From assembly GCF_020524885.1 (NCBI RefSeq), contig NZ_JAIVKJ010000002.1, positions 806,001-870,000 of the forward strand: a DNA stretch of 64,000 bases, in the 5' to 3' direction. The stretch comes from Microbulbifer elongatus. GTDB taxonomy: Bacteria; Pseudomonadota; Gammaproteobacteria; Pseudomonadales; Cellvibrionaceae. Below the pieces are notes generated by a model. That model had not been told where the DNA came from and made no database searches. It saw nothing but the letters and a program-made list of their open reading frames with translations. Both the position numbers and the translations under genes were made by a program. Shown here piece after piece: positions 37,989-46,060 of the stretch. Within the stretch, counting starts at the first letter, position 1, and every line of letters begins with the position of its first letter.

Positions 37989-39872
37989 ATGAAGATAAAT
38001 ATTCTAATTATGATCTGCTCGCTTCTGCTTGTGGCATGTAAAGATGACGCAAAGAATGAAAGTGAAGTTGACGCGCCCGCACCAATAGTCTCCGGGGAGG
38101 AGAATCCTTCGGACGATACAGCGGGTGAGGCTGATGATGCCGACGATGAAGTTGTCGATGAAGTTGTCGATGAAGTTGTCGATGAGGTTGACGAGTCTGA
38201 TATTCAGGGCCCTCCTGCTAGTCACATTCCGGCTGAGGAAGATGCCGCAGCCTATCAAGAAGAATTTTGGCTGAACTTCGCCTGCGGAGAGAACTGCAAA
38301 AGCGCCAGACTGACCTCAGATCTGCAAAACTCGTCGTATTCCCAGGTAAAGCTACCTATTAGACCCTCGCAACTAGAATCGATTGATGTGGTTGAGATTA
38401 GTCGTGAGAATGTCATCTCAAATATCGATACCAGGTATCTTGCAAGCGATATTCAACTGGAGTCCCTAGGAAATGGCCTTCTGAAAGTGACGAATAACAC
38501 TTCAAGGCACTTTTCATCCATTCTTGCTATGCACAAGACAGGTTTTGGGGGCGCGCCAGTGAAGCTTTCCTTCGATAATGTTCTGGAAGATTTTTCCAGT
38601 GTGACCTATTCCGGCGTGCCTGATGGAGCCCTAGATTACATAGAGGTTGCACCAATACTCAACCTTGATATTTCTTATCGCGGGCAGGTTGAAAGTTGTG
38701 ATGAGCCGAGAACGGGGGATGCTTCCTGGACCTGCAGACGACACCCAACCGAGTCAGAAGCGGAAACCTTGAAATCCCTTTCGGCTAACGTCAAATGGTA
38801 TATGAATACCTACCATTTACCGGATATGCTCGATGCATTTGGCTTCGGGCGTGAGTATAACGGATATGCGCCGACAGAAAAAACAAGGTGTAGTGCGTTT
38901 ACAGAATGTGGCGATGAGCATTCAATTAGCGAAACCCTTTTGTATTATCTGTTTAGCGCGGCTTCCAGCGGCCACAGGTTAAATGTGGGAACGTTGGAAA
39001 AATATAAGAACAATATTGTGGGGGTGGGTGGTGGACGGACTCCCTATCCGTTTTGGGGTGAGGGGCGTTCCGGCTACTTGGCAATGCTAAAGCTCGACAG
39101 TATTTATCAAGGAAACTACACGACCTACATGCATGAGCTTGGACATGCTCTGGGTTATTATCATCAATCTGGCTTTTCTTATGGCTTTCCACATTTTTCC
39201 AGTCAGTTTGTGATGGATCGACTTGGTGATAAACAAGTGGTCGAAGGCGTGCCGCCTGAAGTATTTCTCTCGAAAGGCTGGCACGATGGCAATTTGTACT
39301 TGAAGGTCTATTCTTCCAATGGCTCCACCGAGAGAAGGCTTAACCTTCAGGGACTCAGTATGACTGAGTTTGATTCTACCGCATACGTCTCTGAAGAAGG
39401 TAGTACGATCAAGATTGAATTTTCAAAACCGCCAAAGCAGCGTTTCCTTGTGCGCGTCTTTTCTGGGAAATCCGATCTTGTAATGACTCGAGACATCGCT
39501 CCAGGAATGTTGATGTTGGATAAGCGATCCACAGAAGATTTGCTGGTGATAAATGACAGCATGTTAAGTGGAATTATCGCGCGAGAAAGTCTGCTGAAGT
39601 CTGGTATCGATAAGTCTCCCAAAATCCTGGATACCCTTTGTATAGGTCTATTCCGGAATGGTGATGCCATTGCTACGCCTTCTGCAGATGCGTTAACACT
39701 GCTTTCTGCTGATTCCAGTTACTATGAAACCTTTAAAGGTGAGCCATTCTACGCTCATGGAGGAAGCGATGGTGGTACTGGAACATTTAATTTTGAGACT
39801 CTCGTTTTTACTAAGATGCCGAACAGGAATCCTGTACCTTCAGTGAATTTAGGTTGCCAGTATTCGATATAA
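37989..39872 (+). CDS. Putative zinc metalloprotease lipoprotein, paralogue 1
   Basis: 627 residues. A lipoprotein signal peptide with lipobox LLLVAC (Cys17, Lys at +2) is followed by an acidic linker rich in D/E/V to about residue 80, and then a conserved globular region. The motif HELGHALGYYH at residues 382-392 is HExxHxxGxxH, a metzincin-like zinc site with E383 as probable base; a glycine-rich stretch (VGVGGGRTPYPFWGEGRSGY) precedes it and GFSYGFPH follows. Cysteine pairs (FACGENC, SCDE...WTCRR, RCSAFTEC) and a C-terminal C-x-x-S-I suggest an exported, disulfide-bonded fold. Not assigned to a named family with confidence; the layout recalls M66 (StcE/TagA). ATG with weak ribosome site. 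Confidence 0.72.
   Translation: MKINILIMICSLLLVACKDDAKNESEVDAPAPIVSGEENPSDDTAGEADDADDEVVDEVVDEVVDEVDESDIQGPPASHIPAEEDAAAYQEEFWLNFACGENCKSARLTSDLQNSSYSQVKLPIRPSQLESIDVVEISRENVISNIDTRYLASDIQLESLGNGLLKVTNNTSRHFSSILAMHKTGFGGAPVKLSFDNVLEDFSSVTYSGVPDGALDYIEVAPILNLDISYRGQVESCDEPRTGDASWTCRRHPTESEAETLKSLSANVKWYMNTYHLPDMLDAFGFGREYNGYAPTEKTRCSAFTECGDEHSISETLLYYLFSAASSGHRLNVGTLEKYKNNIVGVGGGRTPYPFWGEGRSGYLAMLKLDSIYQGNYTTYMHELGHALGYYHQSGFSYGFPHFSSQFVMDRLGDKQVVEGVPPEVFLSKGWHDGNLYLKVYSSNGSTERRLNLQGLSMTEFDSTAYVSEEGSTIKIEFSKPPKQRFLVRVFSGKSDLVMTRDIAPGMLMLDKRSTEDLLVINDSMLSGIIARESLLKSGIDKSPKILDTLCIGLFRNGDAIATPSADALTLLSADSSYYETFKGEPFYAHGGSDGGTGTFNFETLVFTKMPNRNPVPSVNLGCQYSI
38145..38192 (+). repeat. 12-base tandem repeat in the linker of paralogue 1
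   Basis: Three identical units GATGAAGTTGTC plus a fourth with two changes (GATGAGGTTGAC) encode repeated D-E-V-V. It lies in the acidic spacer between the lipid anchor and the enzyme domain. Confidence 0.9.
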
Positions 39873-39900
39873 AGAGTTGGAGATATAAAAAAGGCTAATA

Positions 39901-39924
39901 AAGGCCCCTTCAGGGGCCTTTTTG
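39901..39924 (+). terminator. Rho-independent terminator after paralogue 1
   Basis: AAGGCCCC-ttca-GGGGCCTT perfect stem followed by TTTT. Separates paralogues 1 and 2 into different transcripts. Confidence 0.92.
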
Positions 39925-40022
39925 TTTTCGTGTTTTGTCTCCTTGTCCGAAAAGTATATTTTTTGGAGGGTGCTCATAAAGCTTGTGAGATGTTGTGATT
40001 CGAATGGTTTCTTGGAGCGGAA

Positions 40023-41912
40023 ATGAATTTTAGAGTTTTGTTTATGCTCGTTACGTTGCTACTTGCGGCGTGTAACGATGAGGCGAAAAAAGAGAGTGAA
40101 ATAGACGCGCCGTTGCCTCTTGCCTCGCGAGGCGACGGTTCGTCCGGTGACGTGGATGATGTTGGGGGCGGCACTGAAGATGAGGTTGTCGATGACGTCG
40201 ATGGCAATGAAGATGATCACAGTGGTGATCCAGACGACGCTGACAACGATTCGCCGCCAAGCAGTACTATTCCTACAGAAGAAGACAGTTCTGCTTATTC
40301 TGAAGAATTTTGGCTGAATTTCGACTGCGGAGAAAACTGCGAAAGTGCCAAACTAACTTCAGATCTGGAAAATTCCTCGTATGCTCAAATTGAGCTGCCC
40401 ATTAAGCCTTTGCCTCTTGAGTCCGTTGGTGTGATCGAAGTCAGCCGCGAGGCAGTAGAGTCAAATATTGATACAAGGTATCTTGCCAATGACATTCGGG
40501 CTGAGTCACTCGGAAACGGAATGGTGAAGGTGACGAATAATACACCGCGGAAGTTTATCTCGATTCTTGTTATGCACTCTACAGGTTCAGGGTCTGCTCC
40601 CCTGAAGATAGAGTTTGATAGCAATTTGAGTGGGTTTTCCAGTGCAATCTATTCAGGTGTACCTGAAGGTACTTTGAATTATGTAGAGACTGCGCCAATA
40701 CTCAACCTTGATATCTCGTATCGCGGAAAGAGTGAGAGTTGTGATGAACCTAGAACAGGGGATGCGTCCTGGGCCTGTGTGCGACATCCAACCCAACAAG
40801 AAGAAGAAATCCTGAAGGCGCTTTCTGCAAACGTTAAGTGGTTTATGAACACTTATCACTTGCCTGGATTTATCGACGCTTACGCTTTCGGGCGCGAATA
40901 CAAGGGGTATATTCCCAAAACGCTTTGTACCGGGTTTGAAGGCTGTGAAAGCAAATTTTCTGTTAGCGAAGTCATGTCGCGCTACCTGTTCACCCTGGCC
41001 TCTAATGGGCACCGAATGAACATCGGTAAGTTGGAGATTTATAATAGAGGCTGGGTGGGCCTGGGCGGTGGTAGGATGCCATCCTCGTTTTGGGGGGAGG
41101 GGCGTGCAGGCTGGATAAGCTTGGCTAAGGTCAAAACTTTGTTTCAAGGTAACTATGTAACTTACATGCATGAGCTCGGCCATGCTATGGGATTTAGTCA
41201 TCAGTCAGGTTTTACGTATGGGTTTCCTGGTTTTGCCGGAAAGTATGTGATGGATCGGCTTGGTGACAAACAGGTTGTTGAGAGTGTGCCATCCGAAGTA
41301 TTCCTTTCGAAGGGTTGGCGTGATGGAAATTTATACTTAAAGGTGTACTCATCGAGCGAATCGCCCGGAAATAGTTTCAAGTTTCAGGGACTCAGTATGA
41401 CGTCCTTCGATTCAGTGGCTTACGTTTCTGAAGAGGGGAGCACCGTAAAAGTCGAGTTTTCAGAGCCGCCGAAGCAGCGTTTTCTGGTGCGCGTATTTTC
41501 TGGAGAATCTGATCTCGTAATGACCAGAGATATAGCGCCAGGAATATTGATGTTGGATAAGCGATCTACTGACGATCTACTGGTGATAAGCGACAGGGTC
41601 TTCAATGAAATCCTCGAGAAGGACAACCTAATGCATTCTGGCATTGATAGATCGCCAAAAACTCTCGAAATACTTTGCAATAAACTGTTTCGAAAAAGTG
41701 ATATTGACCTCATTCCTACTGCGGACGCGTTGACACTGCTTTCCAGTGATCCCAATTACTATGAGAGATTTAAAGATGCGCCTTTCTATGTTCGTGGAGG
41801 AGAAAAAAATACTAACCCTGGGATATTTGATTTTGAATCCCTAATTTTTTCTGAGGTTCCTGATAATGAACCCCTTCCTGTGATTAATTTAGGCTGCACG
41901 AATTCGATCTAG
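40023..41912 (+). CDS. Putative zinc metalloprotease lipoprotein, paralogue 2
   Basis: 629 residues, same plan as its neighbours: lipobox LLLAAC (Cys17, Asn at +2), acidic linker (DDVGGGTEDEVVDDVDG and following), conserved domain with HELGHAMGFSH at residues 383-393. The fourth conserved histidine seen in the other two (YGFPH) is Gly here (YGFPG), the one notable active-site-region difference. GGGRMPSSFWGEGRAGW precedes the zinc site. The same C-terminal C-x-x-S-I ending. TTGGAG ahead of the ATG. Short upstream region after a terminator, without the repeat found ahead of paralogues 1 and 3, so its control may differ. Confidence 0.72.
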   Translation: MNFRVLFMLVTLLLAACNDEAKKESEIDAPLPLASRGDGSSGDVDDVGGGTEDEVVDDVDGNEDDHSGDPDDADNDSPPSSTIPTEEDSSAYSEEFWLNFDCGENCESAKLTSDLENSSYAQIELPIKPLPLESVGVIEVSREAVESNIDTRYLANDIRAESLGNGMVKVTNNTPRKFISILVMHSTGSGSAPLKIEFDSNLSGFSSAIYSGVPEGTLNYVETAPILNLDISYRGKSESCDEPRTGDASWACVRHPTQQEEEILKALSANVKWFMNTYHLPGFIDAYAFGREYKGYIPKTLCTGFEGCESKFSVSEVMSRYLFTLASNGHRMNIGKLEIYNRGWVGLGGGRMPSSFWGEGRAGWISLAKVKTLFQGNYVTYMHELGHAMGFSHQSGFTYGFPGFAGKYVMDRLGDKQVVESVPSEVFLSKGWRDGNLYLKVYSSSESPGNSFKFQGLSMTSFDSVAYVSEEGSTVKVEFSEPPKQRFLVRVFSGESDLVMTRDIAPGILMLDKRSTDDLLVISDRVFNEILEKDNLMHSGIDRSPKTLEILCNKLFRKSDIDLIPTADALTLLSSDPNYYERFKDAPFYVRGGEKNTNPGIFDFESLIFSEVPDNEPLPVINLGCTNSI

Positions 41913-41984
41913 CAAAGGTAGTGAAAGATTGATTGATACACAGTAACAGTTTGGGTGCTTGTTTCACCAAGGACTGACACTCGC

Positions 41985-42016
41985 AAGACCAGCCTCATTA
42001 GGGGCTGGTCTTTTTG
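41985..42016 (+). terminator. Rho-independent terminator after paralogue 2
   Basis: AAGACCAGCC (41985-41994) and GGCTGGTCTT (42003-42012) form a perfect 10-base stem, followed by TTTT. Confidence 0.93.
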
Positions 42017-42189
42017 ATTGAAGCGAGCAAGGTATCAGAGAGCCTTTTCGATGTTCTTCTATTAAATCAGTCAGGCTTTCAGGGTTACTCCTGTGAGAAA
42101 ATACATACAAATGGATCCACAGTTTTTCGTGAATTTTATCTTGTAGGGCGTTTGTCCAAATATGTATTCCGACACCAAATGACAGCGGT

Positions 42190-42208
42190 CTTGTCATATC
42201 GGCTCATT
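42190..42208. promoter_or_regulatory. Repeated candidate operator, copy 2
   Basis: Identical 19 bases to 37766-37784, here about 195 bases upstream of metalloprotease gene 3, nearly the same distance as copy 1 is from gene 1. Similarity continues past the exact core. Confidence 0.55.
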
Positions 42209-42402
42209 ATTCGAAACAAAAAGACCAAGTGTCGTCTAGATCACAATCCAAAACGTTCTAGCCGTATAGAGTTAAGTCGTGCTTGGAGGTTTGATTCGTA
42301 TTTAGGGTGAGGTTCTAGCAACTTATATTGTCTGTCGATCCCATCACGTCATTGGTAAAGAGTCCATCTAATTAGTTGTAGTTTTTCTCGGCGGAGGAAT
42401 AA

Positions 42403-44292
42403 ATGAAATTGAAAATTTTACTCATGCTCTGCGCGCTTTTTCTTGTGGCGTGTAAAGAGGATGCGAAGAAACAGAGCGAGATCGAAGAGCAAGTCCCTGT
42501 GGTCTCAGAGGGGGATACCAGTGAAGACGACGCAGGTGATAGTGGTGAGCAGGACCCTGCCGACCCCACTGATCCTGTCGACCCAGAAGATCCTATAGAT
42601 TCCGGCGATCCTACTGATCCGGTGGACGAACCGCTTCCAGGCGCTGACACACCTCCGGACGAGGACACTACCGTTTATTCAGACAAGTTCTGGGAGAACT
42701 TCAGCTGTGGCGCAAGCTGTGAGACTGAAAATTTCAGTTCCGATCTGGTTGATTCCTCCTATGCCCAGGTTGAGTTACCGATTACGCCTGCGCAACTGGA
42801 CTCGGTTGACGTGGTCGAGATCAGTAGTGAGGCGGTCACCTCGAATGTTGATACCCGGTATCTGGCCAATGATATTCAGGTAGAGTCCCTCGGAGATGGA
42901 ATGGTAAAAGTGACGAATAATACGGCAAGGCACTTTTCGTCCATTCTTACCATGCATACGACGGACACGGGTTCCGCACCCTTGAAGATTGAGTTTGATA
43001 CTATCTTGAGCGGCTTTTCGAGCGTCACCTTTTCAGGTGTTCCAGATGGAGCTCTGGGCTACGTAGAAACTGCGCCGATACTGAATCTCGACATCGCTTA
43101 CAAGGGGCAGAGCGTAAATTGTGATGAGTATATAAATTCGGGTACTGACTGGGCGTGTGTGCGAAACCCAACCCAGGCAGAAGCGAATACCCTGAAGGCA
43201 CTATCGGCCAATATTAAATGGTTCATGAATACCTATCACTTTTCAGAAGCCCTCGATGCGTTCGCTTTCGGTCACGAATATATGGGGCATACACCCTCTA
43301 AAACCTGTACCGGGTTTGAAGGCTGTGGTGTCAAATTCTCAGTGACTGAAAACATGATGTACTACCTGTTCAGTCTGGCTTCTACTGGGCACAGGTTGGA
43401 TGTCGGAAAGTTGGTGGTCTCCGGCAGGGGGTGGGTAGGCGTGGGCAGCGGGAGGACGCCGTTCCAGTTTTTCGGCGAGGGTCGCACTGGCTGGATGGGC
43501 TTAACGAAGACCGATGCCCTGGCGCAAGGCAACTATGTAACCTTCATGCACGAGCTTGGGCACGGTGCGGGATATAACCATAAAACAGGGTTCACTTATG
43601 GCTTTCCTCACTTTGCCGGTCAATATGTGTTTGATCTGCTCGGCAACACGCAGGTAGTGGAAAGTGTGCCACCTGAAGTTTTTCTCTCAAAGGGTTGGCA
43701 CGATGGTAACTTATACTTGAAAGTCTATTCATCCAATGAATCCGCCGAGAAGATGCTGAAACTTCAGGGACTCAGCTTGACAGCCTTTGGTTCGACGGCC
43801 CATGTCTCTGAAGATGGTAGCGCCATCAAGGTCGAATTTTCGGAGCCGCCCAAGCAGCGTCTACTTGTGCGTGTGTTTTCTGGAGAATCTGATCTCGTGA
43901 TGACCAAGGATGTTGCGCCAGGAATGCTGATGTTGGATGAGAGGTCCACTGACGATTTGCTGGTGATAAGCGATGGCATTTTGAGTGAGATTATCGAGAA
44001 GGAGATTTTGCTGCACTCCCGTATTGATAAGTCGCCGAAAATTTTGGATACGCTTTGTAATAAGCTGTTTAGGCAAGGCGATACCTTGGTCGCTCCCACT
44101 GCGGATAGGTTAACAATGCTGTCCGGGGATGCCGGTTATTATGAAAGCTTCAAGGGCGAGCCTTTCTTTGCACATGGGGGATCCGATAGTAGCGCTCCTG
44201 GTACCTTTAATTTTGAGTCTCTGGTTTTTACAGAGACCCCGAATAATGAATCGCTTACTTCGATTAATTTGGGTTGTATGAGCTCTATCTAG
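42403..44292 (+). CDS. Putative zinc metalloprotease lipoprotein, paralogue 3
   Basis: 629 residues. Lipobox LFLVAC (Cys17, Lys at +2); the linker is Pro-Asp rich (DPADPTDPVDPEDPIDSGDP), quite unlike the linkers of paralogues 1 and 2, although the enzyme domain is closely similar. Zinc motif HELGHGAGYNH at residues 383-393, then GFTYGFPH. VGVGSGRTPFQFFGEGRTGW precedes it. Conserved cysteines and the C-x-x-S-I ending are kept. Strong ribosome site GGCGGAGGAATAA before the ATG. Own promoter region with the repeated operator, so a separate transcription unit. Confidence 0.72.
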   Translation: MKLKILLMLCALFLVACKEDAKKQSEIEEQVPVVSEGDTSEDDAGDSGEQDPADPTDPVDPEDPIDSGDPTDPVDEPLPGADTPPDEDTTVYSDKFWENFSCGASCETENFSSDLVDSSYAQVELPITPAQLDSVDVVEISSEAVTSNVDTRYLANDIQVESLGDGMVKVTNNTARHFSSILTMHTTDTGSAPLKIEFDTILSGFSSVTFSGVPDGALGYVETAPILNLDIAYKGQSVNCDEYINSGTDWACVRNPTQAEANTLKALSANIKWFMNTYHFSEALDAFAFGHEYMGHTPSKTCTGFEGCGVKFSVTENMMYYLFSLASTGHRLDVGKLVVSGRGWVGVGSGRTPFQFFGEGRTGWMGLTKTDALAQGNYVTFMHELGHGAGYNHKTGFTYGFPHFAGQYVFDLLGNTQVVESVPPEVFLSKGWHDGNLYLKVYSSNESAEKMLKLQGLSLTAFGSTAHVSEDGSAIKVEFSEPPKQRLLVRVFSGESDLVMTKDVAPGMLMLDERSTDDLLVISDGILSEIIEKEILLHSRIDKSPKILDTLCNKLFRQGDTLVAPTADRLTMLSGDAGYYESFKGEPFFAHGGSDSSAPGTFNFESLVFTETPNNESLTSINLGCMSSI

Positions 44293-44310
44293 GTATAAAT
44301 TGCAAATTTT

Positions 44311-44337
44311 GATAAGGCCCTCGTTTGGGGCTTTATC
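44311..44337. terminator. Stem-loop after paralogue 3
   Basis: GATAAGGCCC and GGGCTTTATC can form a 10-base stem (one G-U) about 20 bases after the stop. No T run follows, so it is only a candidate terminator. Confidence 0.5.
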
Positions 44338-44665
44338 AAGAAAAAACCTTTATGTAATTGTCTGTGAAACTAGCAAAAAATAGATGATGAGACTGTTTGA
44401 ATCTATGCCAGTTATCGAAAAATGTTACCGTGGCAAGGTGGTCAAAAAATAGCAAGGCTTGGCATGGTGCTGTGGGCCTTAGACTCTTCGCCGGACAACT
44501 TACTTTGTGCACATTTTTGTGCGAGTCGCTGAACAAAAAATACGCAAAGTGATCTGCCCATGTTGTGGCGTCATGAATTTATCGGCGGCATATACGTAGT
44601 AAGTTTCAAGCGCAGAACAACCCTGGAATCAGTCCAATAAGAAAATCATCAGTAAGTTATGTGTG
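44338..44665. other. AT-rich intergenic stretch before the tRNA
   Basis: About 330 bases in which I see no credible gene; short open frames have no ribosome site or recognisable content. May contain decayed sequence. Confidence 0.4.
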
Positions 44666-44757
44666 TGGTAGGGACGGAGGGATTCGAACCCACAACCAGC
44701 CGCTTATCTGGCGCTACGGAGTATAAACCCGCTGCTCTACCATTGAGCTACGTCCCC
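44666..44757 (-). tRNA. Unusual class II-like tRNA with UAU anticodon
   Basis: 92 bases including an encoded CCA. Read on the minus strand: acceptor GGGGACG pairing with CGTCCCT (G1-U72 wobble), D-arm GCTC-AATGGTA-GAGC, anticodon stem GCGGG/TCCGT with G-U at both ends, loop TTTATAC giving anticodon UAU (codon AUA), a 22-base variable region that can form a 5-base stem (GCCAG with CTGGT), T-arm with loop TTCGAAT and one U-U mismatch, discriminator A73. A UAU anticodon would be read as isoleucine, yet the long variable arm is a class II trait (Leu, Ser, Tyr). The D-arm looks class I. Real but atypical, or decaying. Confidence 0.75.
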
Positions 44758-44978
44758 GGCAGACACGTAAATGGCCGCAAGGGATATTCGGAACTGATAT
44801 GGATGTTTGGCTGATTGGTTCATGTGCCTAAGAGTAGAGAATTGGTACTATTGAAGCAAGTCCCATTTCATAACAAATCAGTGAGCTGCGCGCCTTAGGA
44901 GCCGGATACCCAATGCTGGGTATAAGCTGTTGGCTATCGAGGCGATATTTTTGGCGGCGGAAAACTAAGGACAGGGTA

Positions 44979-45227
44979 ATGTTCGGCTATAAAAACCTAA
45001 AAAGTGAAAATCTCAAGCCTCTGCTGGCAGTCGTTAAAATTCTACATTTCGTTTCAATTGTTGTTCTTGCATTTATCCCGATCTGGATTGTTCCGGTGAT
45101 GTACTTTGGGTACTCCGTACCATATACACTTTCATTTGCATTCTATGCGATGTTGGGGATCATTTCGGCTGGATTGTTAGCCGCACTAGTTGCGTTTGAA
45201 GAGAGTTATCGTCGAAGAACTGTATAG
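44979..45227 (+). CDS. Small two-segment membrane protein
   Basis: 82 residues: MFGYKNLKSENLKPLLAVVK, then two hydrophobic spans (VSIVVLAFIPIWIVPVMYFG and LSFAFYAMLGIISAGLLAAL) and a short basic tail. ATG at 44979 has AAGGACAGGG upstream. The frame is open from 44913 without a ribosome site. No family recognised. A small inverted repeat (ATACCCA-atgc-TGGGTAT, 44906-44923) lies upstream. Confidence 0.6.
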   Translation: MFGYKNLKSENLKPLLAVVKILHFVSIVVLAFIPIWIVPVMYFGYSVPYTLSFAFYAMLGIISAGLLAALVAFEESYRRRTV

Positions 45228-45376
45228 TTGGAGTCAGTGCAGTGAGAAGAGAAGCCGTAATGCTAGATGGATTAGTTCTGGGATTCCTTCAGTAGGCCGG
45301 TTAATGGCCTTTCGCATAATCTTTTCTAGGGGCTGCACTAAGTTTTTGTACCAACCTACCGCTCGGTATAAGTGAC

Positions 45377-45913
45377 ATGAATTTTTCTATCTTTACCCCA
45401 GAAAACACGCAAGAAGTTATCAATGTGTTCACGACCGTATTTTCTGCGTCAGAGGGCGAAGAAGAAGGCAGGAGCATAGGGAACTTGGTTTCGAATCTAA
45501 TTACCAAGACTGATCCAGACGACCTAATTGGATTTGTTGCAGTCGACAAAGGTAGTATTTTGGGGGCCATCTTTTTCAGTCGTCTCACTGTACCGAGCGG
45601 ACAGGTCGCCTATATCCTTTCACCCGTCGCAATTGCTACCGAGGTTCAGGGCACTGGCATAGGGCAGCGATTGATCAATTACGGCCTTGCGTATTTGAAG
45701 TCACAAGACGTCAGTCTTGTGTTTACCTACGGTGATCCGCGTTACTACTCAAAAACGGGCTTTCAGCAAATCAGTGAGAAAGTGGTACAAGCGCCATTCC
45801 CGCTAAGCCAGCCAATCGGATGGCTCGCGCAGTCGCTAGATGGCGAACCTATCAAGGCCATGAGTGGTTCATCGCAGTGCGTGGAGGCGTTAAGTGATCC
45901 AGGTTACTGGTAG
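45377..45913 (+). CDS. GNAT-family N-acetyltransferase
   Basis: 178 residues. The acetyl-CoA site is EVQGTGIGQRLINYGLAYL (Q-x-x-G-x-G) near residue 95; LSPVAIATE before it and VFTYGDPRYYSKTGF after it are typical of the YhbS-like branch of GNAT enzymes. Substrate unknown. AT-richer than the flanking chromosome; part of the island. Start ATG at 45377 lacks a clear ribosome site. Confidence 0.85.
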   Translation: MNFSIFTPENTQEVINVFTTVFSASEGEEEGRSIGNLVSNLITKTDPDDLIGFVAVDKGSILGAIFFSRLTVPSGQVAYILSPVAIATEVQGTGIGQRLINYGLAYLKSQDVSLVFTYGDPRYYSKTGFQQISEKVVQAPFPLSQPIGWLAQSLDGEPIKAMSGSSQCVEALSDPGYW

Positions 45914-45961
45914 GGAAGCATCGTGTCTTACTCTGTAGACCTAATGGACCGTTGGTAGGAA

Positions 45962-46060
45962 ATGATTAAATCAGCCAATCCGATACTGCTCATTATCGAT
46001 GTTCAGATTGCAATTGATGCACTCGGGGTTATACCCCTGCCATCAAGTGCCCCGTTTTGA
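45962..46060 (+). pseudogene. Truncated isochorismatase-like cysteine hydrolase (5' remnant)
   Basis: An ATG with GGTAGGAA upstream starts MIKSANPILLIIDVQIAIDA, the N-terminal strand and catalytic Asp (IIDVQ) of isochorismatase-family hydrolases. About 20 residues in, similarity stops and the frame closes at TGA (46058-46060), running into the 3' end of the cupin gene on the other strand. The rest of the gene is missing, so a deletion or insertion joint lies near 46,022-46,030. Confidence 0.65.

Larger units (their letters stand above)
41913..42402. other. Intergenic region between paralogues 2 and 3
   Basis: 490 bases without a supported gene. It holds the terminator at 41985-42016, the repeated candidate operator at 42190-42208, an inverted TGACA/TGTCA pair around 42179-42195, AAGTGTCGT at 42227-42235, and a plausible promoter: TTTAGG (42301-42306), 17-base spacer, TATATT (42324-42329), with a poor -35, as expected if an activator is needed. 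Confidence 0.55.

Noticed and set aside
42014..42310. 98-residue open frame between paralogues 2 and 3
   Set aside because: No ribosome site, odd composition, and it covers the repeated operator and promoter.
44876..44950. Possible integron attC site near the small membrane protein
   Set aside because: TAAC and GTTGG lie at suggestive spacing but do not fit the RYYYAAC/GTTRRRY cores, and there is no integrase.
45190..45375. 61-residue open frame between the membrane protein and GNAT genes
   Set aside because: Overlaps the end of the small membrane protein and has no ribosome site.
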